A stretch of DNA of 64,000 bases from Cupriavidus sp. 2SB (GCF_005503625.1 NZ_SCMX01000016.1:40440-104439); one strand, 5' to 3'; counted from the first letter of the stretch, positions 18,366-27,105 are shown. Numbers and translations are program-made. Notes: generated by a model not told the origin, from the sequence alone.

Positions 18366-19103
18366 TTAAAGTGCGAGGCGTCGAAACACCACGTCGGGGA
18401 TCGCGCGGATGATCAGCATGATGTATCGCCAGAAACCGGGCACATAGGCCACGGCCACGCCGCTGTCGATGGCGTTGACGATGTGGCCGGCAGCGGCATC
18501 GGGGCTGATCCAGAGTGCGCCTTTGCGGAATGCGCTGGTCATCGGTGTATCGACGAAACCCGGCTTGATCGTGACCACGGACACGCCTGCCTTGGCGAGT
18601 CGCTGGCGCAGGCCGGACATGAAGGCCGTGACCATGGCCTTGGCGCTGCCGTACACGTAATTGCTTTGCCGGCCGCGCTCGCCGGCGACGGACGAGATGA
18701 CGGCGATGGTGCCGGCGCGGCGGCGTTCGAACAGGTTGGCGATCAATGTCAGCATGGCCACCACGGACAGCGCGTTGGTGCGAAGCTCGGCCATGGTCAG
18801 GTCAACCGACTGCGCGCACGCGGCTTGATCGGATAACGTGCCGTGCGAGATCAGCACGGTGTCGATGCCGTCCAGGGCCGTGTCGGCCGCGCGGAGGATC
18901 GCGTCATGAGCGTGGAAGTCGTTGGCGTCCATCACGGCCATATGCACTTGCTTGGCACCACGGGCGCGCAGGTCGTCCACCATGGCCTGGAGGCGTGGGG
19001 CGCTGCGGCCCACCAGAAACAGCGCGTCCCCGCGCTGGGCCATGCGTCGGGCGGTGGCTTCGGCAATGGCCGACGTTGCACCGATGATCAAGGTCTTCTT
19101 CAT
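18366..19103 (-). CDS. SDR-family reductase, DprE2-like (polyprenyl-phospho-2-keto-ribose reductase)
   Basis: Encodes 245 residues. N-terminal nucleotide-binding segment IIGATSAIAEATARRMA (residues 6-22), a Ser in ISSVAGERGR (about 137-138) and the catalytic pair Y151/K155 in YGSAK are visible. The C-terminus has a short hydrophobic stretch (FWRYIMLIIRAIPDVVF). In mycobacteria DprE2 reduces the 2-keto intermediate made by DprE1 to give decaprenyl-phospho-arabinose. Here the gene starts 5 bases after the DprE1-like gene, which supports the same reaction. An upstream extension of the frame is antisense or out-of-frame to dprE1 and is discarded. Confidence 0.82.
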   Translation of the reverse strand: MKKTLIIGATSAIAEATARRMAQRGDALFLVGRSAPRLQAMVDDLRARGAKQVHMAVMDANDFHAHDAILRAADTALDGIDTVLISHGTLSDQAACAQSVDLTMAELRTNALSVVAMLTLIANLFERRRAGTIAVISSVAGERGRQSNYVYGSAKAMVTAFMSGLRQRLAKAGVSVVTIKPGFVDTPMTSAFRKGALWISPDAAAGHIVNAIDSGVAVAYVPGFWRYIMLIIRAIPDVVFRRLAL

Positions 19104-19108
19104 GTTTC

Positions 19109-20434
19109 CTACTCCCGATGGGATGGCCCATCCGTGACGCGTCGCCAGAAGCCCGACGAAAACGCCGGATCGAGATACGGTGCGAGGGCTTCCCATTGCG
19201 GAAAGCCTGCGCGGAAGCACGCGCCGCTCATGCGGCCATCCTTGGCCGGATACAGTCGCCCACCCGCACCAATCACGATGGCGTCGAGTCGTTCGAACAG
19301 TGCATGCACCGCGTGCCCTGCATTCGGAAAATCCAACGCCAGCGTGATGCCCGGACGCGGAAACGACAACAAGCCCGGCGACACCAGCGGCCCAAACTGT
19401 TTCAGCACACCCAGGAACGACGCGGCACGGCTGCGTCCGATCTCGGTCAGCAGTGTCTGCAATACACGCGGCGCATCCTCTGGCGGAATCACGCACTGGT
19501 ACTGAAAGAAGCCTTTCGGTCCGTACATACGATGCCACTGCAGGATGTGATCGAGCGGATAAAAGAACGTTTCGCAATGCGCCAGCCTGCTGGCCGGTGT
19601 GCGGCTGGCGCGGTGGAAATGCATCGTGTTGAAGGCGGTGACGCTGATCCGATTGACCAACGACAACGGCGGGGTGAAGGGCATGCTGCGCGACGCCGCG
19701 CGATGCTGACCGGCTGGCTCGGCGCCCGCCTCGGCGTGATGCGCGCGCGTGAACAGTCCTCGCCCAACACGGCGTGTGCCGCCCGCGCAATCGATCCATG
19801 CCACCGTGTATTCGTCGTCGGCGTCGCGGCACAGCGCGAAGAATTCCTCGAGATTGCCGAAGCGCTCGGTAGTCTCGGCCACCCACGGCGAAGCGATGGG
19901 GCGCAACTGGATCTCGGCCCATAGCACCAGGCCGGTCAGACCAAGGCCGCCAATCGTCGCGGCAAACCAGTCGGCATTCTCCGTGGGCGAGCATTGCAGC
20001 AGCGTGCCATCGGAGCGGCGCAGCACCAGCGTCCGCACGTGGCGACCGAAGGTGCCGTGGCTGAGGTGGTTCTTGCCGTGCACGTCGTTGGCAATGGCGC
20101 CGCCCACGGTGACGAATCGCGTGCCCGGCGTCACGGGCAGGAACCAGTGCTGCGGCACGGCTACGCGCAGGATATCGGCCAGCAACACGCCGGCTTCGCA
20201 GCGCAGCACGCCGGTCGCCGGATCGAATGCCATGAAATGGTCGAGGTAGCGCGTGGAGAGCAGCGTGCCGCCCGGGTTCAGGCAACTGTCGCCATAGCTG
20301 CGCCCGTTGCCGAATGGCAGCATGGTCTGGCCTTCGGGCACGGGTGGCAGGGTGTCGAAGCGGCTGGGCAGTGCGCGCACCTCGCTATCGCTTGGCGTCG
20401 TGTGTCCCCAGGCATAGACCGTCTGCTGCATCAT
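19109..20434 (-). CDS. FAD-dependent oxidoreductase, DprE1-like (polyprenyl-phospho-ribose 2-oxidase)
   Basis: Encodes 441 residues, near the length of mycobacterial DprE1. FAD-binding type 4 features are FGNGRSYGDSCLN (41-53) and GGAIANDVHGKNHLSHGTFG (111-130), which match the DprE1 motif very closely. LYPAKDGR (K398) fits the active-site lysine region. Where M. tuberculosis DprE1 has the benzothiazinone-target cysteine in a CVDFP context, this protein has A366 in ALDFP. The start overlaps the upstream HAD-UbiA stop (ATGA). The reaction expected is oxidation of C2 of polyprenyl-phospho-ribose. Confidence 0.88.
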   Translation of the reverse strand: MMQQTVYAWGHTTPSDSEVRALPSRFDTLPPVPEGQTMLPFGNGRSYGDSCLNPGGTLLSTRYLDHFMAFDPATGVLRCEAGVLLADILRVAVPQHWFLPVTPGTRFVTVGGAIANDVHGKNHLSHGTFGRHVRTLVLRRSDGTLLQCSPTENADWFAATIGGLGLTGLVLWAEIQLRPIASPWVAETTERFGNLEEFFALCRDADDEYTVAWIDCAGGTRRVGRGLFTRAHHAEAGAEPAGQHRAASRSMPFTPPLSLVNRISVTAFNTMHFHRASRTPASRLAHCETFFYPLDHILQWHRMYGPKGFFQYQCVIPPEDAPRVLQTLLTEIGRSRAASFLGVLKQFGPLVSPGLLSFPRPGITLALDFPNAGHAVHALFERLDAIVIGAGGRLYPAKDGRMSGACFRAGFPQWEALAPYLDPAFSSGFWRRVTDGPSHRE

Positions 20435-21858
20435 GTCGCGGCCCAGACCACCACCGCTGCCAGCACGCCAATGACCACGCTGGCGCGGTCGCGCAGCGCG
20501 AACATCACCGGATCGTCATGCATCTGGCCGCGATGCGAAACTACCCAGACGCGCGTGATCCAGTACAGCATCAGCGGACACAGCGCCCACAGCACCTGCG
20601 GCTGGCGATACAGGACCTCCACCACAGGGTTGTTGATGTAGAGCGCCAGCACCAGCACGCACATATAGCCGGCGCCGGTGCCCAGGCTCTCCAGCAGCGC
20701 AAGATCGTCGAGCCGATATCCACGTCCCGCCGCTTCAAGCTTGCCTTCGCCTTTCATCACCTGCAGTTCGGCAAAGCGCTTGACCAGCGCCAGGCTCAGG
20801 AACAGGAACAGTGAGAACAGCAGCAGCCACAGGGACAGCGGCACGTCCACGGCGGCGGCACCGGCCACGATGCGAATCGTGTAAAGACCGGCCAGGCACA
20901 GCACATCCACAATCACCAACTGCTTGATGCCGAGCGTATAGCCGAGCGTCAGCAGGTAGTACGCGGCGAGCACGAGGCCGAACTTGAGCGGCAGCAGCAT
21001 GGCAATGCCCGCCGTGGCGAACAGCAGCAGCGGAATCAGCACAAAGCCAGCCTTGAGCGGCAGCGCGCCGCTGGCGAATGGTCGCAATGCCTTGCGCGGA
21101 TGCTGGCGGTCGGCTTCGACATCGAGCATGTCGTTGAGCACGTAGACCGACGACGCACACAGGCAGAACGCCAGCAGACCGAGCGCCGCGTGACCCAGTG
21201 CCGTGGGATCGAGCCCACGATGCGCGGCCAGCAGTGGCACCAGTAACAGCACGTTCTTGGCCCATTGGTGCGGGCGCAGCAGCTTCAACACGGCGCGGGC
21301 ATGGTGGCCGGGCGAGCCAAACGTGCGATAGACCTCGGTCACCTTGCGTGCGCGTTCTTCCAGATTGCCGTGGCCGTTGACCACCACGCCGCCCCGGCTG
21401 ACGGACCAGACGTGCAGGTCCACGCGATCGTTGCCGCAGTAGTCGAAGGCGCGCGAGCCGAACTTGGCCACGAGCATGTCCGCTTTCTGCTTGCCGGAGA
21501 GGTTCAGCGTGTCAGTACTGGCGAGCACGCCATCGAACAGTTGCAGGTGCTTTGCCACGGCCTCGGCCAGACGCTGGTTCGATGCGGTGCACAGCCAGAT
21601 CTGCCGGCCATCGCGCTTCTCGTCGGTCAGCCACTGCACGAATTCGCGATGGAAAGGCAGTACCGCATGGTTGAGCAGCACACGACTGGCAATCTGCGCC
21701 TTGAGGTGTGCCTTGCCGCCCCGGAACAGCCACCACGGCAGCAGGAAGAGGTAGAGCGGATTCTTGCGCAGCAGCGCCACGCAGGTCTCCATGAGCAGGT
21801 CTCCGTGGATCAGCGTGCCGTCGAGGTCAACGCACAGCGGAACGGCGGCGTGGCTCAT
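20431..21858 (-). CDS. HAD phosphatase-UbiA prenyltransferase fusion, polyprenyl-phosphate phosphoribosyltransferase type
   Basis: Encodes 475 residues with two domains. The N-terminal HAD part has VDLDGTL (D11, D13) and YCGND (140-144). The C-terminal part, from about 190, is a UbiA-type membrane enzyme with LRPHQWAKN (194-202), the diphosphate-binding motif NDMLDVEAD (242-250) and about eight membrane segments. Mycobacterial Rv3806c-like UbiA enzymes add phosphoribose from PRPP to polyprenyl phosphate; the fused phosphatase would then remove the 5'-phosphate. It overlaps both neighbours by 4 bases. Confidence 0.85.
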   Translation of the reverse strand: MSHAAVPLCVDLDGTLIHGDLLMETCVALLRKNPLYLFLLPWWLFRGGKAHLKAQIASRVLLNHAVLPFHREFVQWLTDEKRDGRQIWLCTASNQRLAEAVAKHLQLFDGVLASTDTLNLSGKQKADMLVAKFGSRAFDYCGNDRVDLHVWSVSRGGVVVNGHGNLEERARKVTEVYRTFGSPGHHARAVLKLLRPHQWAKNVLLLVPLLAAHRGLDPTALGHAALGLLAFCLCASSVYVLNDMLDVEADRQHPRKALRPFASGALPLKAGFVLIPLLLFATAGIAMLLPLKFGLVLAAYYLLTLGYTLGIKQLVIVDVLCLAGLYTIRIVAGAAAVDVPLSLWLLLFSLFLFLSLALVKRFAELQVMKGEGKLEAAGRGYRLDDLALLESLGTGAGYMCVLVLALYINNPVVEVLYRQPQVLWALCPLMLYWITRVWVVSHRGQMHDDPVMFALRDRASVVIGVLAAVVVWAAT

Positions 21859-22325
21859 TGTCCTTCTCCCATGCGAAGGGGTAGTTCAGATGACTCGGTA
21901 TCGGCGCGCCGGAACACGTAGCGCTTGTCGAGCTGATACTTGGTGTAGTAGCCCAGCGTCAGACCCAGTACGCCGCCCAGGTAGCGCATGGCGAGCGTGC
22001 CGAACACGTAGTCGAAACCGAATTCGAACGCCCAGAAAATGGCAGTGGTGGCCAGCCCCATGACGGTGTAGAGCACGAATGTGCGTGCGTCGTGCGCGGC
22101 GTTGTCGGCCTGGAAATCGAAGATGTAGCGCTTGTCGAGTACGTACTTGACCACCAGCCCCACGGCAGTGCCCACGGCCACGGACAGCAGCGCTGCGTAG
22201 TCGCCGTCGTACACCTGAAGGAAGGCGTCCTGCGCACCGATGTTCACGACGATAGCGATGGCGGCCAGCACCGCATACGTGGTGGCGATGCGCGCGCCGC
22301 TGGGTTCCAGGGTGGTCTCGTTCAT
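21855..22325 (-). CDS. GtrA-family membrane protein, putative lipid-linked sugar flippase
   Basis: Encodes 156 residues with four membrane segments. VGLVVKYVLDKRYIFDF and the repeat-like GLTLGYYTKYQLDKRYVF show the internal twofold pattern of GtrA proteins. GtrA proteins are thought to move polyprenyl-phosphate sugars across the inner membrane. The ATG at 22325 overlaps the upstream stop by ATGA, so it is preferred over one at 22343. In this operon the cargo would be polyprenyl-phospho-arabinose. Confidence 0.85.
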   Translation of the reverse strand: MNETTLEPSGARIATTYAVLAAIAIVVNIGAQDAFLQVYDGDYAALLSVAVGTAVGLVVKYVLDKRYIFDFQADNAAHDARTFVLYTVMGLATTAIFWAFEFGFDYVFGTLAMRYLGGVLGLTLGYYTKYQLDKRYVFRRADTESSELPLRMGEGQ

Positions 22326-23866
22326 GGTGTCAGCGGCTGCCATGCGGTGAGGCCCGCCACGCTGTTCACGTTGCGGTACGTGGTGATCTCGAACTGGTAT
22401 TCGGGATAGCGCGCGTCAAGCCGCTGCTTGATGCGGAAGAACCCGTCGCGGCCATACTGGCGCGGTGTGCCTTCGGCGGTGCCAAGCGTGCCGAGCTGAG
22501 TGACCATGCGCGCGTACTCATCGTCGCCAAGGTGCCCCGCAAAACTGCGCACCACCACCACGCAGCGGTGCGGCGCATCGAGCGTGGCTGCCGGCAGGTG
22601 TTGGCGCGAAAACGGCCCCAGTTGCACAAAGCCCGCATGATCCACATGCCAGCTCAGCGCCGGATCGTGCGCCACGATGACCAGGTCGTCATTGCAGGCG
22701 TCACGTTCGCGCGCGAGATCGGCCAGCACCGGCCCGATGCGCAGGTCCCAACTGTTCTTGGTGGTGTCCTGATGCGTCGCCACGTTGTAGACGCCCCAGA
22801 GATTGGCCACGGCCAGCAGCGCAAAACTCCACAGGAACGCGCGCATGCGGCGCTGCGGCACGTCCAGCGTGGCCAGCCATAGCGCCTGCCATGGCGAGAT
22901 GATCACGAGGTTGCGCCATTTGCCGGCGATGCCGAGCGCGATGGTCGCTACCGCGCCGATGCCGTAGGCATGCAGGTATCGGTCGCGCAGGTTCGCCGGG
23001 TTGCCCAGCACCGCGAAGATCACCATGCCCGCCAGGCCCAGCGCCGACAGCACGGCGGGCACTGATATCGGGAACACGCCCTGATTGGACACCTGTGCGA
23101 TGGCAAAGCCCATGAAGTTGCTGGCCATCGACGTGACCTGCGAATCCTTCGACAGCAGATGGACGGTCAGGAACACATGGAACTGGTAGGCATAGAGCAG
23201 GGCGCCGATCAGCCCGCCCCAGAAGATGCCCGAGAGTTTCTGTCGCACCGTTTGCTGCGAGCCCGCCCAGTAGAGCAGCAACACCGGCAGCGCCACGACA
23301 AACACCGCATAGCCGATGTAGCCGAGCACCACCAGTCCGCCGAAACACTTGGCCCAGTAGCGCCAGCCATCGCGGCGCGGCGTGATGCTGAGCCAGATCA
23401 GCACAGGTACGAAGTAGGCGTACCACCGCAACCCCGTGCACCACATCAGGATGGCGGGGTTCAGGCACAGCAGCACGAAGAGCAGCCCCGCCGCGCGCTC
23501 GCCGTGGCGCTGACGGATAGCCTCGGTGGCGTAGACCAGCGACGCCACAGTCAGCAAAGCCGTGGCCAGCCGCACCAGCGACCAATCGCCCGTGACGCTG
23601 TGGAACAGCCAGTTGATGAAGTAGGAGCCGGGCGGATGGACATCCTGCGTCTGCATCAGCGCCACCACGCCAAAGCCGTGGCGCTCCACTTGCAGGATGT
23701 TCGAGAATTCGTCGTCGTAGCCGTAGGACAGCCAGGCCACGGCACCATAGAGCATGCACAGCAGCACGTAACCCACCGGGAACGCCCACGCCAACCCATG
23801 CGCGGGCAGACGGGGCCTGACCACGTGGGCAGCTACGGCATCGTTCGCATTGGCGTTGGGCAGCAC
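22322..23866 (-). CDS. GT-C fold membrane glycosyltransferase
   Basis: Encodes 514 residues and is the first gene of the operon. About ten membrane segments are followed by a soluble C-terminal part from roughly 380. The first external loop has DDEFSN (D51, D52, E53) and DVHPPG (75-80), the acidic and HPPG motifs of ArnT/PMT-type GT-C enzymes that use lipid-phosphate sugars. It is the likely transferase that places the sugar on a periplasmic acceptor. The acceptor (pilin, O-antigen or lipid) cannot be told from sequence. Confidence 0.8.
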   Translation of the reverse strand: MLPNANANDAVAAHVVRPRLPAHGLAWAFPVGYVLLCMLYGAVAWLSYGYDDEFSNILQVERHGFGVVALMQTQDVHPPGSYFINWLFHSVTGDWSLVRLATALLTVASLVYATEAIRQRHGERAAGLLFVLLCLNPAILMWCTGLRWYAYFVPVLIWLSITPRRDGWRYWAKCFGGLVVLGYIGYAVFVVALPVLLLYWAGSQQTVRQKLSGIFWGGLIGALLYAYQFHVFLTVHLLSKDSQVTSMASNFMGFAIAQVSNQGVFPISVPAVLSALGLAGMVIFAVLGNPANLRDRYLHAYGIGAVATIALGIAGKWRNLVIISPWQALWLATLDVPQRRMRAFLWSFALLAVANLWGVYNVATHQDTTKNSWDLRIGPVLADLARERDACNDDLVIVAHDPALSWHVDHAGFVQLGPFSRQHLPAATLDAPHRCVVVVRSFAGHLGDDEYARMVTQLGTLGTAEGTPRQYGRDGFFRIKQRLDARYPEYQFEITTYRNVNSVAGLTAWQPLTP

Positions 23867-24162
23867 GTCGGCTCTCTCCTTGAGGCGTCAGGCAGCCGGG
23901 CAACAAAGACCCCGGGCAGACCAGCGCAGTATCTGGCGGTGCAATCGGAGGGTCTGTTGGATAGCGCACCCACTGCCGCGGAGGAGGTTCAGCCGGAATT
24001 CCTAAAGGAATTCACGTGACCTTGCATAAGTCCATGATTTTAATGACCTTTATTTCACTGCATCGAACGAAGTGCGGTCATTCGTCGTCCGGCAAGGCCT
24101 GTAGGATGGTGGGCTTTCGCAGATAGGAAATGCGGAGCGAAGCCGCAGCGGCCATGATGCTC
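23867..24162. other. Intergenic region upstream of the arabinose-type operon
   Basis: No gene is supported in these 296 bases. The segment holds a palindrome at 23996-24013 and should contain the promoter of the five-gene - strand operon and the 3' end of the lipoprotein transcript. I could not pick a convincing -10/-35 pair. Confidence 0.4.
23996..24013. promoter_or_regulatory. Palindrome upstream of the arabinose-type operon
   Basis: GAATTCCT-AA-AGGAATTC is a perfect 8-bp inverted repeat about 130 bases before the GT-C start codon. It could be an operator or a small hairpin. No regulator gene lies next to it. Confidence 0.4.
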
Positions 24163-25455
24163 TTACGGCAGGTAAACGTTGCTGTCAGCAGTGACAATCT
24201 TTTGTCCCGCGAAACGCACAAGGCCCTTGGCATCAAGCTTCTGAACCTGCACGCCAGTAAAGTCGATCGCCTTGGCGATAGCGGTAGCCCGGAAAGTCAG
24301 CGATCCGATCTTGCTTGTGACGAAGCTGGCTTTTTCGCCTTCGTAGTTCTCGATCGTTACGTTGGCAGATTCCAGCCAGAGAGAGGCTTTGGGGATCTTG
24401 CAGTTGCGAATGACCGTGGTGTCGACGCCTCCCATGATCCAGCATCCGGAAACCGTGTCGTCGATCAGATTCGGGAGATAGCCATCGTCGCCCTCATCAT
24501 GCCCGCATTCGACACCGTCGAGGACCACGGACTTTAGATTCCCTCGGTTCTCGACGGGGACGAGACATTTAAATGACCGGTAGACTTTCGGATAGACCCC
24601 TGGAGGTCGAACGTTGACGCTACGGAATTTACTGTTGCGAACAGTGATGGAACGCGCACTGTAAAACTCGTTGATCATCGCTCCGGCCTGCACATCCTCA
24701 ATCAGCACGTCACCGCTTACGTCGGAACTGCCAATATCGAGAACGTCGAACTTGCTGTTTAGGATGGTCAGGCTCGTTGAATATGAAGGCCCAAGTCCCG
24801 TTGAGCCCTTGAATTCACAGTTCTCGATTAAGACTGTGGAATATACCTTCTTCCCATTTATTGATTCACCGCTATTTACGTAAACGGGACCGAAATTGCA
24901 GTTTCGGTAAAGAACGATGCCATTTCCAGCTAAACTCATGTACTGCCCAGTACAGTCCTCATAGGAGACATCCTGATTGAAGTAGATGGCACCGTAGTGA
25001 TTTTCATCCGAGTTTTTTCCGCCAAAATCGCATTCCACGAATCGCACATTTTTGCTCGTGTTACCGGCCATTAAATTAGCTTCTCCCAGCGTATCACTAC
25101 GTAGAAAAACAACATTTTCGAAGTCGTAGGCCTGAAAGTTGGACCCCGGAAACTGGCAATGCTCGAATACGCAGTTTCGAATACTCGTCAAGTGAATGAC
25201 GCCATAGAAGATGCAATCGTAGAAGTGGATGTTCTCCCACTCTTTCTCGTAGAAGTCGGTTCCCCCGACACCAAAGTCGGCGCCGCTGATTTTCAGGCGC
25301 TGGTCTCCCACCACGGCACGACGCTGTTCGGGATTCATCAGCAGCGCGTACTCGCGCGGCATGTTTTCGATTCGCTTGGCAGCCATGCGGGTACATCCAC
25401 CGGTACTAAGGCAGGCTGTTCCGCATATGGCGAGAAACTGGCGGCGGTTGGTCAT
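24163..25455 (-). CDS. Beta-helix-like lipoprotein, array copy 1 (distal)
   Basis: Encodes 430 residues; function unknown. N-terminus MTNRRQFLAICG has a twin-arginine-like start and the signal ends in STGGC, so a lipoprotein anchor is plausible. The body is a regular series of short repeats with alternating N, C and F (IRNCVFEHCQF, VRFVECDFGG, YRNCNFGP, IENCEFKG, RNSKFRS), which suggests a right-handed beta-helix or pentapeptide-like solenoid. The 5' half resembles copy 2, and the 3' half is nearly identical to copy 3. It may be an immunity or binding partner of the phosphoesterase encoded upstream. Confidence 0.75.
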   Translation of the reverse strand: MTNRRQFLAICGTACLSTGGCTRMAAKRIENMPREYALLMNPEQRRAVVGDQRLKISGADFGVGGTDFYEKEWENIHFYDCIFYGVIHLTSIRNCVFEHCQFPGSNFQAYDFENVVFLRSDTLGEANLMAGNTSKNVRFVECDFGGKNSDENHYGAIYFNQDVSYEDCTGQYMSLAGNGIVLYRNCNFGPVYVNSGESINGKKVYSTVLIENCEFKGSTGLGPSYSTSLTILNSKFDVLDIGSSDVSGDVLIEDVQAGAMINEFYSARSITVRNSKFRSVNVRPPGVYPKVYRSFKCLVPVENRGNLKSVVLDGVECGHDEGDDGYLPNLIDDTVSGCWIMGGVDTTVIRNCKIPKASLWLESANVTIENYEGEKASFVTSKIGSLTFRATAIAKAIDFTGVQVQKLDAKGLVRFAGQKIVTADSNVYLP

Positions 25456-25496
25456 GGCGGGTGAATGCGGATCGGAACTTGAGATTGGGATAGGGA

Positions 25497-25616
25497 TCAG
25501 GAAGCGTCTTGTTCATCCACGTCTAGTCGGGAAATTCCGTGCTCGCTCGGCCGGCGCAGTTGGGCGACGGGTCCGGCTGTTGGCGCGTTTTGGGCCTGAG
25601 CACCATTGATAAGTCG
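25497..25616 (-). pseudogene. Remnant of the phosphoesterase 3' end, spacer 1
   Basis: Read on the - strand, this open stretch encodes a peptide with QLRRPSEHGIS and stops at 25497. It aligns with TLRRRPGEHGEVPDW at the C-terminus of the phosphoesterase, and the DNA match extends over roughly 60-90 bases. It appears to be a piece of the effector-like gene carried along when the lipoprotein gene was duplicated. Confidence 0.6.
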
Positions 25617-25635
25617 CTACAAGCAAGGCGCTTCC

Positions 25636-26925
25636 TTACGGCAGGTGGACATTGCTGTCAACGGTGACAATCTTTTGTCCAGCGAAACGCACAAGGCCCT
25701 TGGCATCGAGTGTCTGTACCTGCACGCCAGTAAAGTCGATCGCCTTGGCGATAGCGGTAGCCCGGAAAGTCAGCGATCCGATCTTGCTTGTGACGAAGCT
25801 GGCTTTCTCGCCTTCGTAGTTCTCGATCGTCACGTTGGCAGATTCCAGCCAGAGAGAGGCTTTGGGAATCTTGCAGTTGCGAATGACCGTGGTGTCGACG
25901 CCTCCCATGATCCAGGAACCCGAAGCCGTATCGTCGATCAAGTTTGGAACTGAGAAGTCACCGTCGTCACGCCCGCATACGACACCGTCGAGGACCACGG
26001 ATTGCAGGTCACTGCGGTTATCGAGGTCGACCCCGCAGTCAAGCGAGCGGTAGATCTCGGGATACAGTTCCGGAGAGCGGACGTTCCGCCCCCGGAACGT
26101 ACTGTTGCGAATCGTGATGGAGCGAGCGGTGTTGAATATGTTGATTATGGCGCCAGCTTCCACGCCTTCGATCAGGACGTCACCTTTAACCTCAGAATTT
26201 CCAATATCAAGAACGTCGAACTTGCAGTTTCTGATAGTCAGACTCGTGGAATACGACGGCCCAAGTTTTGCTTTACCTTTAAATTTGCAATTTTCAATCA
26301 ATACTGTCGCATATACAGAATTTCCATTAAGTGACTCCCCATTCTTAATTTCTACCGGTCCAAAATTGCAGTTTCTGTATTTAACAATTCCATTCCCAGC
26401 CACGCTCATGTACTGGCCAGTACAATTATCATAGTAAACATCCTGATTAAAATAGATGGCTCCATAGTGATTGTTGTCTTGGTTCTTACCACCGAAGTCG
26501 CATTCCACAAACCGTACATTTTTGCTCGTGTTTCCAGCCATCAGGTAAGCCTTCCCCTGTGTATCACTGCGAATAAACAGGACATTCTCGAAATGATAAG
26601 CCTGAAAATTTGATCCGGGGAATTGACAGTGCTCGAAAACGCAATTGCTAATACGCGTTAAATGTATGACGCCATAGAATATACAATCGTAGAAGTGGAT
26701 ACCCTCCCATTCCTTTTCATAGAAATCCGTTCCGCCCATCCCAAAATCGGCCCCACGGATCTTCAGACGTTGATCTCCCAACGCGTTGCGACGCTGGTCG
26801 GGATGCATCAGTAGCGCATACTCGCGCGGCATGTCTTCGATTCGCCTGGCGGTTAGGCGGCTACATCCACCGGCATTAAGGCAAGCTGCTCCGCATATGG
26901 CGAGAAACTGGCGGCGGTTGGTCAT
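25636..26925 (-). CDS. Beta-helix-like lipoprotein, array copy 2 (middle)
   Basis: Encodes 429 residues, a paralogue of its two neighbours. The same twin-arginine and cysteine-ending signal is present (ending NAGGC). The repeat solenoid is the same, but residues about 245-345 differ from copies 1 and 3 (for example, GVEAGAIINIFNTARS against DVQAGAMINEFYSARS). The last ~75 residues are almost the same in all three. Stretches of its DNA are clearly AT-rich compared with the surrounding genome. Role unknown; see the array findings. Confidence 0.75.
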   Translation of the reverse strand: MTNRRQFLAICGAACLNAGGCSRLTARRIEDMPREYALLMHPDQRRNALGDQRLKIRGADFGMGGTDFYEKEWEGIHFYDCIFYGVIHLTRISNCVFEHCQFPGSNFQAYHFENVLFIRSDTQGKAYLMAGNTSKNVRFVECDFGGKNQDNNHYGAIYFNQDVYYDNCTGQYMSVAGNGIVKYRNCNFGPVEIKNGESLNGNSVYATVLIENCKFKGKAKLGPSYSTSLTIRNCKFDVLDIGNSEVKGDVLIEGVEAGAIINIFNTARSITIRNSTFRGRNVRSPELYPEIYRSLDCGVDLDNRSDLQSVVLDGVVCGRDDGDFSVPNLIDDTASGSWIMGGVDTTVIRNCKIPKASLWLESANVTIENYEGEKASFVTSKIGSLTFRATAIAKAIDFTGVQVQTLDAKGLVRFAGQKIVTVDSNVHLP

Positions 26926-26966
26926 GGCGGGTGAATGCGGATCGGAACTTGAGATTGAGATAGGGA

Positions 26967-27086
26967 TCAGGAAGCGTCTTGTTCATCCACGTCTAGTCGG
27001 GAAATTCCGTGCTCGCTCGGTCGGCGCAGTTGGACGACGGGTCCGGCTGTTGGCGCGCTTTGGGCGTGAGCACCATTGGTAAGTCG
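26967..27086 (-). pseudogene. Remnant of the phosphoesterase 3' end, spacer 2
   Basis: Almost identical to the remnant in spacer 1, with the same reading frame and stop position. It lies directly upstream of lipoprotein copy 2. Its presence in both spacers shows that the duplicated unit began inside the phosphoesterase gene. Confidence 0.6.
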
Positions 27087-27105
27087 CTACAAGCAAGGCG
27101 CTTCC

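Larger units (their letters stand above)
24163..27105 (-). repeat. Two tandem units, each a lipoprotein gene plus its upstream spacer
   Basis: Units 24163-25635 and 25636-27105 are each about 1.47 kb. The spacers 25456-25635 and 26926-27105 are nearly identical over 180 bases. A third lipoprotein gene follows at 27106, directly joined to the phosphoesterase gene. Confidence 0.9.

Noticed and set aside
18276..18836. A 186-codon His/Asp-rich + strand frame
   Set aside because: Antisense to the DprE2-like gene; its composition is what that gene's codon bias gives in reverse.
18366..20285. A 639-codon - strand frame spanning the SDR gene and beyond
   Set aside because: Only the last 245 codons are SDR. 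The earlier part is out of frame with the DprE1-like gene and has no family features.
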